From contig NZ_BMYD01000003.1 of the NCBI RefSeq assembly GCF_014652095.1, positions 248,001-312,000 of the forward strand: a DNA stretch of 64,000 nucleotides. Direction: 5' to 3'. Of this stretch, positions 10,474-20,264 are shown piece by piece (within the stretch, counting starts at the first letter, position 1; each line of letters starts with the position of its first letter). A program made the position numbers and the translations under genes. The DNA is from Cognatilysobacter bugurensis (lineage in GTDB: Bacteria; Pseudomonadota; Gammaproteobacteria; Xanthomonadales; Xanthomonadaceae). The notes beneath the pieces were generated by a model. That model saw nothing but the letters and a program-made list of their open reading frames with translations. It was not told the DNA's origin and did no database searches.

Positions 10474-10479
10474 TACACT
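10474..10479 (+). promoter_or_regulatory. Candidate -10 element for ybeD-lipB
   Basis: TACACT ends six bases before the ybeD ATG at 10486, so transcription would start on or beside the A of the start codon. No Shine-Dalgarno sequence is visible, consistent with a leaderless message. No good -35 box is visible. Confidence 0.4.
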
Positions 10480-10485
10480 TATCGG

Positions 10486-10764
10486 ATGGACATCCATTCC
10501 GATAATCCGGACCACGGCTTCCAGTACCCCGGGCAATTCGAACTCTGCGCGATGGGCCTCACTGCCGCCGCGCTCGATGCGCACCTACCCCGTCAGCTTG
10601 AAGCGGCGGGGATCCAGGTGTTGCACGGTGCAGTCACGACACGCCCGTCGTCGAACGGAAAGTACGTGTCCGTGCGTATCCCGTTTTTGGCCGCCAGCCG
10701 TGAGGACCACGAGCGCGCCCACGATGTGTTGCGGGCGAACCCCGACGTGAAGTGGACGATTTGA
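10486..10764 (+). CDS. ybeD: YbeD family (DUF493) protein
   Basis: Small cytosolic ACT-like protein, 92 residues (E. coli YbeD 87). Recognisable segments are the N-terminal [11 protein letters not shown] and the C-terminal [30 protein letters not shown] region, the last given as two overlapping landmarks, which match the family pattern. Its function is not firmly known; it is usually found next to lipB, as here. The coding region overlaps the lipB start by 13 bases, so translation is coupled. Confidence 0.92.
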   Translation: MDIHSDNPDHGFQYPGQFELCAMGLTAAALDAHLPRQLEAAGIQVLHGAVTTRPSSNGKYVSVRIPFLAASREDHERAHDVLRANPDVKWTI

Positions 10765-11438
10765 CGTCTCCTCCAGGTTCTCGATCGTTGACTGTGATCA
10801 CCCGCGATCTCGGACGCCGCCCCTATGAGCCGGTCTGGCGCGCGATGCAGGCGTTCACCGACACACGGGGCGACGATACGCCCGACGAGCTGTGGCTTGT
10901 CGAGCACGAGCCGGTGTTCACGCTCGGCCAGGCCGGCAAGCGCGAGCACGTGCTGGTGCCGGGCGACATCCCGGTGCTGCACGTCGATCGCGGCGGCCAG
11001 GTGACCTACCACGGCCCCGGCCAGCTCGTGCTGTATCCGCTGCTCGATCTGAAGCGCATGAAGGTCGGCGTGCGCGAGTACGTCGAGCGCATCGAGCAGG
11101 CGGTGATCGACACGCTCGCCGAGTGGAACATCGACGGCGCGCGCCGCTGCGGCGCGCCGGGCGTGTACGTGAACGACGCGAAGGTGATGGCGCTCGGCAT
11201 CCGCGTGCGCCGCGGCTGCACGTTCCACGGGCTCGCGTTCAATGTCTCGATGGATCTCGAGCCATTTTCGCGCATCAACCCCTGCGGTTACGCGGGCCTG
11301 CAGGTCGTTTCGCTCGCCGATCTCGGCGGCCCGTCCGGCCTCAGTGCAGTCAAGCCCGTGCTGCTTTCGCAAATTGCGCGGCAGTTTGGGCTCGCGATTA
11401 AGCCCGTAGCGGCATCCGCGGACGCGCTGCCCGCGTAA
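10752..11438 (+). CDS. lipB: Octanoyltransferase LipB
   Basis: Transfers octanoate from octanoyl-ACP to lipoyl domains of 2-oxoacid dehydrogenases and the H-protein. It starts at GTG inside the end of ybeD and has 228 residues. Signature segments are [20 protein letters not shown], the catalytic lysine K144 in NDAKVMALG and the catalytic cysteine C178 in INPCGYAG. The next gene, lipA, does the following step, so the pair makes a complete endogenous lipoylation pathway. Confidence 0.97.
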   Translation: MDDLTSPPGSRSLTVITRDLGRRPYEPVWRAMQAFTDTRGDDTPDELWLVEHEPVFTLGQAGKREHVLVPGDIPVLHVDRGGQVTYHGPGQLVLYPLLDLKRMKVGVREYVERIEQAVIDTLAEWNIDGARRCGAPGVYVNDAKVMALGIRVRRGCTFHGLAFNVSMDLEPFSRINPCGYAGLQVVSLADLGGPSGLSAVKPVLLSQIARQFGLAIKPVAASADALPA

Positions 11439-11485
11439 ACCTGAGAAAATCGGCGCCCGCATCGCCGTTCGCATCGAGACCTGCC

Positions 11486-12493
11486 ATGACCGACGCTCTG
11501 AAGACCATCCCGCTCGCGGTCGTCGGCGCCGATGCGCCTGCAACGCTCGAGGCCGGGGTCAAGCAGCTCGGCGGCGACAAGATCGCGCGCAGCCCCGTGC
11601 AGTTCGCCGATGCGCCGGTGCTGCGCAAGCCCTCGTGGATCCGCGTGCGCATCCCGTCGGGCAACTCGGTGCAGCAGCTGAAAGCCAAGCTCCGCGAGAA
11701 CCGCCTCGTCACGGTGTGCGAGGAGGCGAGCTGCCCGAACATCCACGAGTGCTTCAGCCACGGCACCGCGACGTTCATGATCCTCGGCGAGGTCTGCACG
11801 CGCCGCTGCAGCTTCTGCGACGTCGCCCACGGCCGGCCCAAGCCGCCCGACGCTGGCGAGCCGCTGAGCCTGGCGACCACCGTCGCGGACATGAACCTCA
11901 AGTACGTCGTGGTCACCAGCGTCGATCGAGACGACCTGCGCGACGGCGGCGCCCAGCATTTCGTCGATTGCATCAGCGCGATCCGCGAGCACAGCCCGCG
12001 CACGAAGATCGAGATCCTCACGCCGGACTTCCGCGGCAAGGGCCGCATGGACCGCGCGCTCGAAATCCTCGCGACGAATCCACCGGACGTGTTCAACCAC
12101 AACCTCGAGACCGTGCCTGAGCTCTACCGCAACGTGCGCCCGGGCGCGGATTACCAGTGGTCACTCACGCTGCTGCAGCGCTTCAAGGCGCAGCACCCCG
12201 ACGTGGCCACCAAGAGCGGCATCATGCTCGGCCTCGGCGAGGACATGGAACAGGTGCAGGGCACGCTGCGCGACCTGCGCGCTCACGACGTGGACATGGT
12301 CACGATCGGCCAGTACCTGCAGCCGACGCCGCACCACCATCCGGTGCTGCGTTACTGGACGCCCGAGGAGTTCAAGGCGCTCGAGGACTACGGCATGTCG
12401 CTGGGCTTCACGCACGTTGCGTCCGGCCCGCTCGTGCGTTCGTCGTATCACGCCGACCGGCAGGCGATCGACGCGGGCTTCGTTGCGGCGTGA
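11486..12493 (+). CDS. lipA: Lipoyl synthase LipA (radical SAM)
   Basis: Radical SAM enzyme that inserts two sulfurs into the octanoyl chain of lipoyl domains. Both iron-sulfur cluster motifs are present: the auxiliary-cluster cysteines in [12 protein letters not shown] and the radical SAM CxxxCxxC in CTRRCSFC. The C-terminal serine ligand lies in the [12 protein letters not shown] region. The 335-residue length is usual (E. coli 321), with a slightly long N-terminus. It lies 47 bases after lipB and is probably in the same transcript. Confidence 0.97.
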   Translation: MTDALKTIPLAVVGADAPATLEAGVKQLGGDKIARSPVQFADAPVLRKPSWIRVRIPSGNSVQQLKAKLRENRLVTVCEEASCPNIHECFSHGTATFMILGEVCTRRCSFCDVAHGRPKPPDAGEPLSLATTVADMNLKYVVVTSVDRDDLRDGGAQHFVDCISAIREHSPRTKIEILTPDFRGKGRMDRALEILATNPPDVFNHNLETVPELYRNVRPGADYQWSLTLLQRFKAQHPDVATKSGIMLGLGEDMEQVQGTLRDLRAHDVDMVTIGQYLQPTPHHHPVLRYWTPEEFKALEDYGMSLGFTHVASGPLVRSSYHADRQAIDAGFVAA

Positions 12494-12772
12494 GTGCAAC
12501 GGCGCGTTCCGCCACAGAGGCCACTGCAAGCGATTCGCTAACGGCGATGTAACCGGCCCATCACGGTTGCGCGCGCAGTGTGGAAGCGCCACGCGATTCC
12601 GTCGATGAACGTTGGCCTGCCGTCGGTCCGAAACCGGGGTGATGCAGGTGACAGCCTCGGCAACTTTCGGCACTGTGCTGTGGTCGTATGTTGCAGCACG
12701 CTGACGACAGTTACGTCAATGACGTTCGCGGCAACTCCCTCGCTTCCAGCTGGCCGCTTTCGCGGCGATCGC

Positions 12773-15037
12773 ATGCCCAAGACCTCTTTCCCCCGCCGTA
12801 CCTCCCTGTTCGCTGCGATCCTGTTGGCCGCGCCGCTCGCGCTGCTCGGCGCCAACACGCCGGTGCCGCCGACGGGTGCGCCCGCGGGCAATGCACCGGC
12901 CGACCAGGCCCTGATCGACAAGGCGAAGGTCAGCACGCTGCCGAACGCGCCCACGACCGACCAGGTCACCGCGGCGAAGCTCGTCTACGGCCTGCTGTCC
13001 GACAGCCGCTATGCGTACCGCCCGCGCCCGCTCGACGATGCACTGTCCGCGGACATGTACGAGCGCTACCTCGAATCGCTCGACGGCTCGAAGCAGTTCT
13101 TCACCGCGCAGGACGTGGCGAAGTTCGACGCGTACAAGCTCAAGCTCGACGATGCGATCAAGGCCGGGCGCCTCGATCCCGCGTACGCGATCTTCTCGAC
13201 GTACCGCCAGCGCGTGGAAGACCGCGTCGCGTTCGCGCGCAAGCTGCTCAAGCAGGACATCTTTGCGTTCGAGGGCGAGGACCGCTTCGACTACGACCGC
13301 GAGGACGCCGCCTGGGCCACCGACCGCGCCGCGCTCGATGCGCTGTGGACGCAGTCGGTGCGCAATGACTGGCTGCGCCTGAAGCTGGCCGGCAAGCAGC
13401 CCGACGAGATCCGCAAGACGCTCGACAAGCGTTACGCGACCCTCGCCCGCGGCATCTCCGAGCTCAAGGGCGAGGACGTGTTCCAGGCGTTCGTCAACGC
13501 GTACGCGAACGCGATCGATCCGCACACCGATTACTTCACCCCGCGCTCGGCCGACAACTTCAACCTGTCGATGTCGCTCTCGCTCGAGGGCATCGGCGCG
13601 GTGCTGCAGCGGCAGGACGACGTGGTCGCGATCCGCGAGATCGTGCCCGGCGGCCCGGCCAGCAACTCCGGCAAGGTCAAGCCAGGCGATCGCGTGGTTG
13701 CGGTCGGGCAGGGCGAGAGCGGCCAGATGGAGGACGTGATCGGCTGGCGCATCGACGATGTGGTCGCGAAGATCCGCGGCGCGAAGGGCACGAAGGTGCG
13801 CCTCGACGTGGTGCCGGCCGAAGCGGGCCTCGACAGCAAGCCCGTGCGCGTGACGCTCGTGCGCGACAAGGTGCGCCTTGAGGACCAGGCCGCGAAGTCG
13901 AAGGTCATCACGATCCCGGCTGGCGCATCGGGCGCGAGCGAGCAGCGCATCGGCGTGATCGAGCTGCCGGGCTTCTACCAGGACTTTGAAGGCCGCCGCC
14001 TCAACAAGGGCGATTACGCCTCCGCGACGCGCGACGTCGCGAAGCTGCTCGAGGAGCTGCGCGCGAAGAACGTCGACGGCGTCGTGCTCGATCTGCGCAA
14101 CAACGGCGGCGGCTCGCTCAACGAGGCGATCGAACTCACGGGCCTGTTCATCGACCGCGGGCCGGTCGTGCAGGTGCGCGAGTCCGGCGGCCGCGTGAGC
14201 GTCGAAGGCGACCAGGACCCGGGCGTGAAGTGGGAAGGCCCGCTCGCCGTGCTCATCAACCGCGGCTCGGCGTCGGCGTCGGAGATCTTTGCGGGCGCGA
14301 TCCAGGACTACGGGCGCGGCCTCGTGATCGGCGAGACGAGCTTCGGCAAGGGCACCGTGCAGAACCTCTACGACCTCGACCGCTGGCCCTCGGCCGAGAA
14401 GGCGCGCTTCGGGCAGGTGAAGTTCACGATCGCCCAGTTCTTCCGCGTCAACGGCGGCTCGACGCAGCACAAGGGCGTCGTGCCCGACATCGCGTTCCCC
14501 GCGTCGGTGGATGCCAGCGAGTTCGGCGAGAGCACGTACGAGAACGCGCTGCCGTGGACGCGTATCGCGTCGGTGCCGCACGCGCGCTACGGCGATTTTG
14601 CTTCGCTGGTGCCGAAGCTCGATGCGCTGCACGACACGCGGATCGCGCAGGACAAGGAATTCCAGTGGTGGACCGAGGACGTGGCCGAGTTCCGCAAGCA
14701 GAACGCCGAGAAGTCCGTGTCGCTCAACGAAGACGAGCGCCGCGCCGAGCGTGACCGCGACGAAGCCAAGCGCAAGCAGCGCCAGGCCGAGCGCCGTGAG
14801 CTCGGGCTCGCGCTCGATCCGCTCGGCGACGACAACCTCGACGACGGTCTGCAGGCGAACGAGCGCGACCTGCGCGAGGACGTCGCGCGCGAGAAGGCCG
14901 CCGAGGACCGCCCCGATCCGCTGCTGCGCGAATCGGCGGCGATCCTGGCCGATGCGATCCGACTGCTGCGCAACGACCAGCGCCTGTCGGCGGAAGTGCT
15001 GCCGGGCGCAGACCAGCCCGGCCGCTGGGCACACTGA
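12773..15037 (+). CDS. prc: Tail-specific (carboxy-terminal processing) protease Prc
   Basis: Periplasmic PDZ serine protease that degrades or trims proteins from their C-termini, including cell-wall hydrolases. The ATG at 12773 gives a signal peptide (SLFAAILLAAPLALLGA) and 754 residues; earlier in-frame starts (12578, 12719) would put an unlikely extension before it. The order is signal, N-terminal helical domain, PDZ domain (about 255-350), then the S41 protease domain with serine motif GSASASEIFAG near residue 500 and the lysine in GETSFGKGTVQ near 526. A charged DUF3340-type C-terminal region follows. A strong terminator lies directly downstream. Confidence 0.94.
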   Translation: MPKTSFPRRTSLFAAILLAAPLALLGANTPVPPTGAPAGNAPADQALIDKAKVSTLPNAPTTDQVTAAKLVYGLLSDSRYAYRPRPLDDALSADMYERYLESLDGSKQFFTAQDVAKFDAYKLKLDDAIKAGRLDPAYAIFSTYRQRVEDRVAFARKLLKQDIFAFEGEDRFDYDREDAAWATDRAALDALWTQSVRNDWLRLKLAGKQPDEIRKTLDKRYATLARGISELKGEDVFQAFVNAYANAIDPHTDYFTPRSADNFNLSMSLSLEGIGAVLQRQDDVVAIREIVPGGPASNSGKVKPGDRVVAVGQGESGQMEDVIGWRIDDVVAKIRGAKGTKVRLDVVPAEAGLDSKPVRVTLVRDKVRLEDQAAKSKVITIPAGASGASEQRIGVIELPGFYQDFEGRRLNKGDYASATRDVAKLLEELRAKNVDGVVLDLRNNGGGSLNEAIELTGLFIDRGPVVQVRESGGRVSVEGDQDPGVKWEGPLAVLINRGSASASEIFAGAIQDYGRGLVIGETSFGKGTVQNLYDLDRWPSAEKARFGQVKFTIAQFFRVNGGSTQHKGVVPDIAFPASVDASEFGESTYENALPWTRIASVPHARYGDFASLVPKLDALHDTRIAQDKEFQWWTEDVAEFRKQNAEKSVSLNEDERRAERDRDEAKRKQRQAERRELGLALDPLGDDNLDDGLQANERDLREDVAREKAAEDRPDPLLRESAAILADAIRLLRNDQRLSAEVLPGADQPGRWAH

Positions 15038-15060
15038 GGCCCAGCTTCGGCGGACACACA

Positions 15061-15087
15061 AAGGCCCGGGCAACCGGGCCTTTTTGT
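15061..15087 (+). terminator. Rho-independent terminator of prc
   Basis: A nine-base-pair stem, AAGGCCCGG (15061-15069) with CCGGGCCTT (15074-15082), closes a GCAA tetraloop and is followed by a run of T. It sits 23 bases after the prc stop. Confidence 0.92.
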
Positions 15088-15205
15088 TGTCAGATGCGCG
15101 TCGGAACTCGGTGGCAGCAACGAAGCGCGCATCAATCACCACGCCAGGCCGTAGGCAGCGCGCATGCGCTCGTCGACAATGCGCGACCGCCCCGAGCCCC
15201 CGCCC

Positions 15206-16111
15206 ATGACCGCCGCATCCGCCCCCGCTGTCCGGTCTGCCTCGGCGCTTGCGGTCGCGACCGCGCTCGTCACCTTGTACGTGCTCTGGGGTTCGACGTA
15301 CCTCGCGATCCGCTTCGCGCTTGAGGGCTACCCGCCGTTCCTGCTCGGCGCGATCCGCATGTCGATCGCCGGCGCGCTCATGTATGTCGTACTGCGCGCA
15401 CGGGGAACGAGCGCGCCGACGCGCAAGCAATGGCGCACGCTCGCCGTGCTGTCGATCTGGATGGTGCTGCTGTCGAACGGCTTGGTGAACCTCGCCGAGA
15501 CCGAGGTCGGCTCAGGCATCGCGGCAATCGCGGTCGCGTCGATGCCGCTGTTCGCCGGCGTGTTCGCGATGCTGCGCGGGCGGCACCCCTCGCGCATCGA
15601 ATGGGTGGGCCTCGTGATCGGCTTTCTCGGTGTGATCTGGCTCAACGCCGGCAGCGAGCTGTCGTCGTCGCTGCTCGGCCTGGTGTGCCTGACGATCGCA
15701 CCGATCGCCTGGGCCTGGGGCTCGATCTGGAGCCGCGACCAGGACCTGCCCGAGCCGTTCATGGCCGCCAGCGGGCAGATGCTCTGCGGCAGCGTGTGGA
15801 TGCTGCTGGCGGCGCTGTTGCACGGCGAGCGCATGACCGAGGTGCCGCCGCTCGACGCGACGCTCGCACTGGCCTGGCTCATCACCGCCGGCTCGATTCT
15901 CGGCTTCACCGCCTACATCTGGCTGCTGCACCACGTGCGGCCCGCGCTCGCGACGAGCTACGCGTACGTGAACCCGCCGATCGCGGTGGCGTTCGGCGCG
16001 CTGCTCGGCGGCGAGGTGTTCACGCTCAATGACATCGGCGCGATGACCGTGATCCTCGTCGGCGTGGTGATCATCACGCTCGCGCGGGTGCGTGCGCCCA
16101 AATCGACCTGA
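15206..16111 (+). CDS. yedA: YedA-type DMT/EamA family permease
   Basis: Inner-membrane drug/metabolite-type transporter with two EamA repeats and about ten helices. It closely follows E. coli YedA: VLWGSTYLAIRFALEG at the start, NGLVNLAE and SGIAAIAVASMPLF in the middle, and RPALATSYAYVNPPIAV near the end. The natural substrate of this family is uncertain. The ATG at 15206 was preferred over 15164 because it starts close to the first helix; no clear ribosome site supports either. It is convergent with the LOV kinase gene, with 18 bases between the stops and a short CCGCGG hairpin there. Confidence 0.88.
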   Translation: MTAASAPAVRSASALAVATALVTLYVLWGSTYLAIRFALEGYPPFLLGAIRMSIAGALMYVVLRARGTSAPTRKQWRTLAVLSIWMVLLSNGLVNLAETEVGSGIAAIAVASMPLFAGVFAMLRGRHPSRIEWVGLVIGFLGVIWLNAGSELSSSLLGLVCLTIAPIAWAWGSIWSRDQDLPEPFMAASGQMLCGSVWMLLAALLHGERMTEVPPLDATLALAWLITAGSILGFTAYIWLLHHVRPALATSYAYVNPPIAVAFGALLGGEVFTLNDIGAMTVILVGVVIITLARVRAPKST

Positions 16112-16129
16112 CCGGCACGCCGCGGGCAC

Positions 16130-17761
16130 TTACATCCGCGGACCGAACGTCTCGTCGAGGCGCATGCGGATGCGGCGCACGAGGTCGGCGAGGCTGTAGG
16201 GCTTGCGCAGCACATCGAACTCGCCGGTCTCCACGCGTTCGAGCTCGCCGAGGTCGCGGTCGAAGCCGGTGGTCAGCAGCACCTGCATCAACGGATAGCG
16301 CGCCCGCACGACCTGCGCGAGCGCGTAGCCGTTCATGTCACCGGGCATCACCACGTCCGAGAACAGCAACTGCGGCCGGTCGACGTCGGGCTGCGCTTCG
16401 ATGCAGGCGATCGCTTCGGCCCCACTGTGCGCGACGAGCGTGCGATATCCGACGCTGCGCAGCATGTCGGCCGCGAGCGCGGCGATCTCCACGCGGTCGT
16501 CCACGATGAGGATCGTCTCGTCCCCGCCGGTCAGTTGCGCGTGCGCGGGCGTCGTGCGCGCTTCGCCGAGTTCGCGCTCCACGGCTGGGAAGAACAGGCG
16601 CACGGTCGTGCCGAGGTCGACCTCCGAGTAGATCATCGCGACGCCGCCGCTCTGCTTCGCAAAGCCGTACACGCCCGCGAGCCCGAGTCCGGTGCCCTTG
16701 CCTTCCTCCTTCGTGGTGAAGAACGGCTCCATGACGCGGTCGACCAGCTCGGGTGAGATGCCCGAGCCGTTGTCGGAAATCGCGATCGTCGCGTACGCAC
16801 CCGGCGGCAGGCCGCGGAACGCGCGCCCGTCCGCGTCGCCCACGTCCACGCGCTGCGTGCGGATGCGGATCGTGCCGCCGCCCGGCAGCGCGTCGCGCGC
16901 GTTGACGAGCAGGTTCAGCAGCGCGACCTCGAGGTGCGTGTTGTCGAGCTCGCAGTTCGGCAACGTCGGGTCGAGGTCGTACTCGACCGCGATCGCCTCG
17001 CCGAGCGTGCGACCGATGAGGTCTTCCATGCTGCGCGCGGTGCCGTTGAGGTTGATCACGCGGCCGCGCAGCGTCTGCTTGCGCGAGAACGACAGCAGCT
17101 GCTGCGTGAGCGATGCCGCCTTCGTGATCGCGCCGCGCACGCTCTCGAGCCCGCGTTCGAGTTCGCCCTCGCGGAGCAGGCCGCGCTGCGCTTTCGCACG
17201 CAGCACGTCCACGTGGCCGCTCATGACCTGCAGCAGGTTGTTGAAGTCGTGCGAGATGCCGCCGGTCAACTGACCAAGCGCCTCCATCTTCTGCGCCTGC
17301 GCGAGCGCCTCTTCGGCGTCGCGGCGGCGGCTCACGTCGAGTTGGGACGCAAAGAAGTACACGAGCTCGCCGGCGTGGTTGAACACCGGGGACACGAACA
17401 GCGCGTTCCAGAAGCTCGAACCGTCCTTGCGGTAGTTCAGCACCTCGACCGCGATCTCCGTGCGTCGCTCCACGGCGTCGCGCAACTGCGCGATGACGTC
17501 CCGGTCCGTCGCCGGACCCTGCAGGAAGCGGCAGTTCCGGCCAATCACTTCGTCGAGTGAGTACTGCGACATCGCGAGGAACGCGCGGTTCGCGAAGATG
17601 ACCGGGTTGTCGGGCTGGCGCGGATCGGTCACGAGCATCGGCATGCGCGTGAGTTCGATCGCGGCGAAAAAGATGTCGTCCTTGTGGTCGCCGATTTCCG
17701 ACGCGGCGCCTTGGGCGACCGTCGGACGGGGACCGTGCAACCGGGGTTTTTCGTCGTGCAT
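16130..17761 (-). CDS. LOV-domain hybrid histidine kinase (blue-light receptor)
   Basis: Predicted soluble blue-light photoreceptor kinase of 543 residues, without membrane segments. Residues about 30-145 are a LOV domain with the flavin-binding signature GRNCRFLQ; Cys77 is the residue expected to form the light-driven FMN adduct. Then comes a HisKA domain with phospho-acceptor His171 (GGISHDFNNLLQ), an HATPase_c domain (N box LLNLLVNARD, G boxes SDNGSGIS and GTGLGLAGVYG) and a C-terminal receiver domain with Asp421/422, phospho-acceptor Asp469 and Lys520. This LOV-HK-REC order is described in Xanthomonas and Pseudomonas syringae. It lies 121 bases downstream of, and on the same strand as, the MacAB-like operon. 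Its signalling partner is not visible here. Confidence 0.92.
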   Translation of the reverse strand: MHDEKPRLHGPRPTVAQGAASEIGDHKDDIFFAAIELTRMPMLVTDPRQPDNPVIFANRAFLAMSQYSLDEVIGRNCRFLQGPATDRDVIAQLRDAVERRTEIAVEVLNYRKDGSSFWNALFVSPVFNHAGELVYFFASQLDVSRRRDAEEALAQAQKMEALGQLTGGISHDFNNLLQVMSGHVDVLRAKAQRGLLREGELERGLESVRGAITKAASLTQQLLSFSRKQTLRGRVINLNGTARSMEDLIGRTLGEAIAVEYDLDPTLPNCELDNTHLEVALLNLLVNARDALPGGGTIRIRTQRVDVGDADGRAFRGLPPGAYATIAISDNGSGISPELVDRVMEPFFTTKEEGKGTGLGLAGVYGFAKQSGGVAMIYSEVDLGTTVRLFFPAVERELGEARTTPAHAQLTGGDETILIVDDRVEIAALAADMLRSVGYRTLVAHSGAEAIACIEAQPDVDRPQLLFSDVVMPGDMNGYALAQVVRARYPLMQVLLTTGFDRDLGELERVETGEFDVLRKPYSLADLVRRIRMRLDETFGPRM

Positions 17762-17882
17762 GCGAAGTTCGATCGACGGCCGCGGGAGGTCGGCGGCCTG
17801 AGTGCGGCGCCATTCTACGGTCGCGGCTGCACACGTTCTTCACGCGGGCTGCCGACGGCGCTGCCCCGAGCCGTCGGCCGGC

Positions 17883-19070
17883 TCAAGTCGCGCGCAATGC
17901 CTCGGTCACCGGGATGCGCGCCGCGCGCAGCGCAGGCATCAGCCCGCCGAAAAAACCGATCAGCAGCGCCCACAACAGGCCTTGCAGCACGAGCGCGGGC
18001 GTGACCGCGAAGTTGAACGCCACCTGCGTGAACGAGCCGGGGCTCAGCGTCGACACGCTCGTGCCGTTGAACATCACGTACGCGAGCAGCGCGCCGATGA
18101 CGCCGCCGAGCACCGCGAGCGCGAGCGCCTCCGCCATGACCGAGGCGATGACCGGCACGCGGCCGAAACCGAGCGCGCGCAGCGTGCCGATCTCGCGCGT
18201 GCGTGCCGACACCGCGGAGTACATCGTGTTGAGCGCCCCGAACAACGCGCCGAACGCCATGATCGCGGTGATGACGTTCGTCAGCAGGCGGATCAGGAAC
18301 GTCAGCGTTTCGGCCTGTTCGCTGAAGAAGTCGACCTCACGCTCGACATCGACGGTCAGCTGAGGATCGGCCTGGAGTCGCGCCTTGAAGCCGTCGAATG
18401 CGGCCGCGTCGGGCAGTTGCGCGAGCACCGACGAATAACCGGTGCGATTGAATGCGCCCTGCACCGATTCGGTGTCGCCCCACAGCTCGGATTCGTGACC
18501 GTCGCCATCGGATTCGAACGCGCCCACGATCGTCCAGTACGAGCCCTTGAGCAGCAGCCGCGCGCCGACATCGAGCCCTTCGAACTGCCGTTGCGCGCTG
18601 CGTCCGACGATGAGCTCCTGCAACCCGGGCCGCATGCGCCGGCCCTCGACGATCGACAACTCCGGCCGCAGCTCGAATGCGTTCGGCTCGACGCCGCGCA
18701 GGGTGACGTTCGTGCTGCCGCCTTCGCCGCGGCGCGCGACTTCCGTGATTACGATGATCTCGCCCGAGGCGAGCGGCAGCCCGTCGCGGCCGCGCACGAT
18801 CGTCGGATCCTGCTTGATGAGCGTGACCAGCGCGCGGTCGATGAAACTCGACAGCTCCGCATTGCTGCCCGCGCGCAGCACCACCGCGCGGTCGGCGCGG
18901 CCGGTGGAGCCGAGCGTGCGTGTCAGTCCCGCCGACATCGACAGCATCGCCACAAGTACCGCGACGACACCCGCAATGCCAACGACGATCACCAGCGACG
19001 CACCCCAGCGCTGCGGAATGCTCCGCAGGTTGAGCGCGACGATCTCGCGCGTCTGCCGCAGCGTGCTCAT
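17883..19070 (-). CDS. ABC transporter permease, MacB/FtsX type (second of pair)
   Basis: Inner-membrane permease with the FtsX/MacB plan: an N-terminal membrane helix (SLVIVVGIAGVVAVLVAML), a large periplasmic domain (about 45-270), then three C-terminal helices with GALNTMYSAVSARTREIGTL, the conserved loop of this superfamily. The ATG at 19070 puts the first helix near residue 20; an in-frame GTG at 19094, eight codons earlier, is an alternative. It is the last gene of the operon adaptor-ATPase-permease-permease. The pair probably forms a heterodimer. The substrate is unknown; MacAB relatives export lipoproteins, peptides or antibiotics. Confidence 0.88.
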   Translation of the reverse strand: MSTLRQTREIVALNLRSIPQRWGASLVIVVGIAGVVAVLVAMLSMSAGLTRTLGSTGRADRAVVLRAGSNAELSSFIDRALVTLIKQDPTIVRGRDGLPLASGEIIVITEVARRGEGGSTNVTLRGVEPNAFELRPELSIVEGRRMRPGLQELIVGRSAQRQFEGLDVGARLLLKGSYWTIVGAFESDGDGHESELWGDTESVQGAFNRTGYSSVLAQLPDAAAFDGFKARLQADPQLTVDVEREVDFFSEQAETLTFLIRLLTNVITAIMAFGALFGALNTMYSAVSARTREIGTLRALGFGRVPVIASVMAEALALAVLGGVIGALLAYVMFNGTSVSTLSPGSFTQVAFNFAVTPALVLQGLLWALLIGFFGGLMPALRAARIPVTEALRAT

Positions 19071-19099
19071 GTCGGCAGGCTCACGTCGACGCACTCATG

Positions 19100-20263
19100 T
19101 CAGCGGCCCGCCAGCGCATCGACGATCTTCAGCCGCTTCGCGCGCAACGCCGGCGGCACGCCGACCGCACAGGTGAGCACGAGCACCGCAGCGATCACGA
19201 ACAGCCACACGCGCCGGTCGGGCTGCAGCGGCGGGAACTGCGGCGGCAGGTTCGCGGTGATCACCGCCGCGAGCGCCATGCCGAGCGCGGCGCCGAGCGC
19301 GCACAGCAGCAGCGCCTCGCCGAGCACGAGCCACAGCACGGTGCGGTCGGTGAAGCCCAGGCACTTGAGCACCGCAAGCTCGGGAATGCGCTCGCGCACG
19401 GCCTGGCTCATCGTGAAGCCGGTGAGGATCAGGATGGTGAAGAAAACCGCGCCGCTGATCGCATTCATGATGAAGCCGATGTCGCCGAACTGGTTGATGA
19501 AGTTGAGCTGGAAGTCCTGCTCGTTCTGCGTCTTCGTCTCGTCGGCGGAGTTCGCGAAACGGCGGTCGATCTCGGCGGCGATGCGCGGCGATTCGAGCGG
19601 ATCGGACACGCGCACGACGAACACGCCGGCGAGCCCGCGCGCGCGTTCGTTGCGCGCCTCGTCGAAGTGCCCGTAGTTGAGGTACATCAACTGCGTCTGG
19701 TCCTGCCACTTCTCACTGATGCCATCGAAGATGCCGGCGATGCGCCACTCCCACACGCGGCTGCCGTCGGCCTTGGTCCAGATGAAGCTGTTGAGCGGCA
19801 CGATGTCGCCGACGTTCCAGCCGTACTGCAACGCGAGGTTGCGGCCCACGATCGCGCTGTCGGGCGTGGAGACGAAGGCGCGCCACTGCTCGTCGGGCAT
19901 GACCCACTCGGGGTAGGTCTCGCGCAGGCGCTGCGGGTCGACGACGAACTGCGGAAAGCCCGCGCGTTCGTCGCGGTACTGGCCGCCGAAGAACTGCGAA
20001 AAACCCACGCGCTCGACGCCCGGCACGGCCTCGATCTGCGGCAGCAGGCGCATCGGAAGGGGCTGCGTGAAGCTGGTCCTCGCCTGGACGATGAGCCGGT
20101 TGGCGCCGAGGAAGTCCGCGCCGCCCGCGAACAGCGAGTTCACCGCCTGCAGAAGACCGATCAGCAGGAACGCCGCAGTCAACGAGAGCAGCGTGAACAC
20201 CGTGCGCGTCTTCTTGCGCAGCAGTGCGGTCCATACGAGCGGGAAGTACTTGCGCGCGTCCAC
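19100..20263 (-). CDS. ABC transporter permease, MacB/FtsX type (first of pair)
   Basis: Permease of 387 residues starting at GTG one base after the ATPase stop. It has a first membrane helix at about 20-40 (VFTLLSLTAAFLLIGLLQAV), a periplasmic domain and three C-terminal helices, with RERIPELAVLKCLGFTDR as the conserved cytoplasmic loop. It resembles the partner encoded downstream in plan but not closely in sequence, supporting a heterodimer rather than a recent duplication. Membership of the MacB_PCD/FtsX families is clear; the exported molecule is not. Confidence 0.88.
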   Translation of the reverse strand: MDARKYFPLVWTALLRKKTRTVFTLLSLTAAFLLIGLLQAVNSLFAGGADFLGANRLIVQARTSFTQPLPMRLLPQIEAVPGVERVGFSQFFGGQYRDERAGFPQFVVDPQRLRETYPEWVMPDEQWRAFVSTPDSAIVGRNLALQYGWNVGDIVPLNSFIWTKADGSRVWEWRIAGIFDGISEKWQDQTQLMYLNYGHFDEARNERARGLAGVFVVRVSDPLESPRIAAEIDRRFANSADETKTQNEQDFQLNFINQFGDIGFIMNAISGAVFFTILILTGFTMSQAVRERIPELAVLKCLGFTDRTVLWLVLGEALLLCALGAALGMALAAVITANLPPQFPPLQPDRRVWLFVIAAVLVLTCAVGVPPALRAKRLKIVDALAGR

Positions 20264-20264
20264 G

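Noticed and set aside
12716-15430. A 904-codon minus-strand frame opposite prc
   Set aside because: Same cause; the Prc frame has a signal peptide, PDZ and catalytic motifs.
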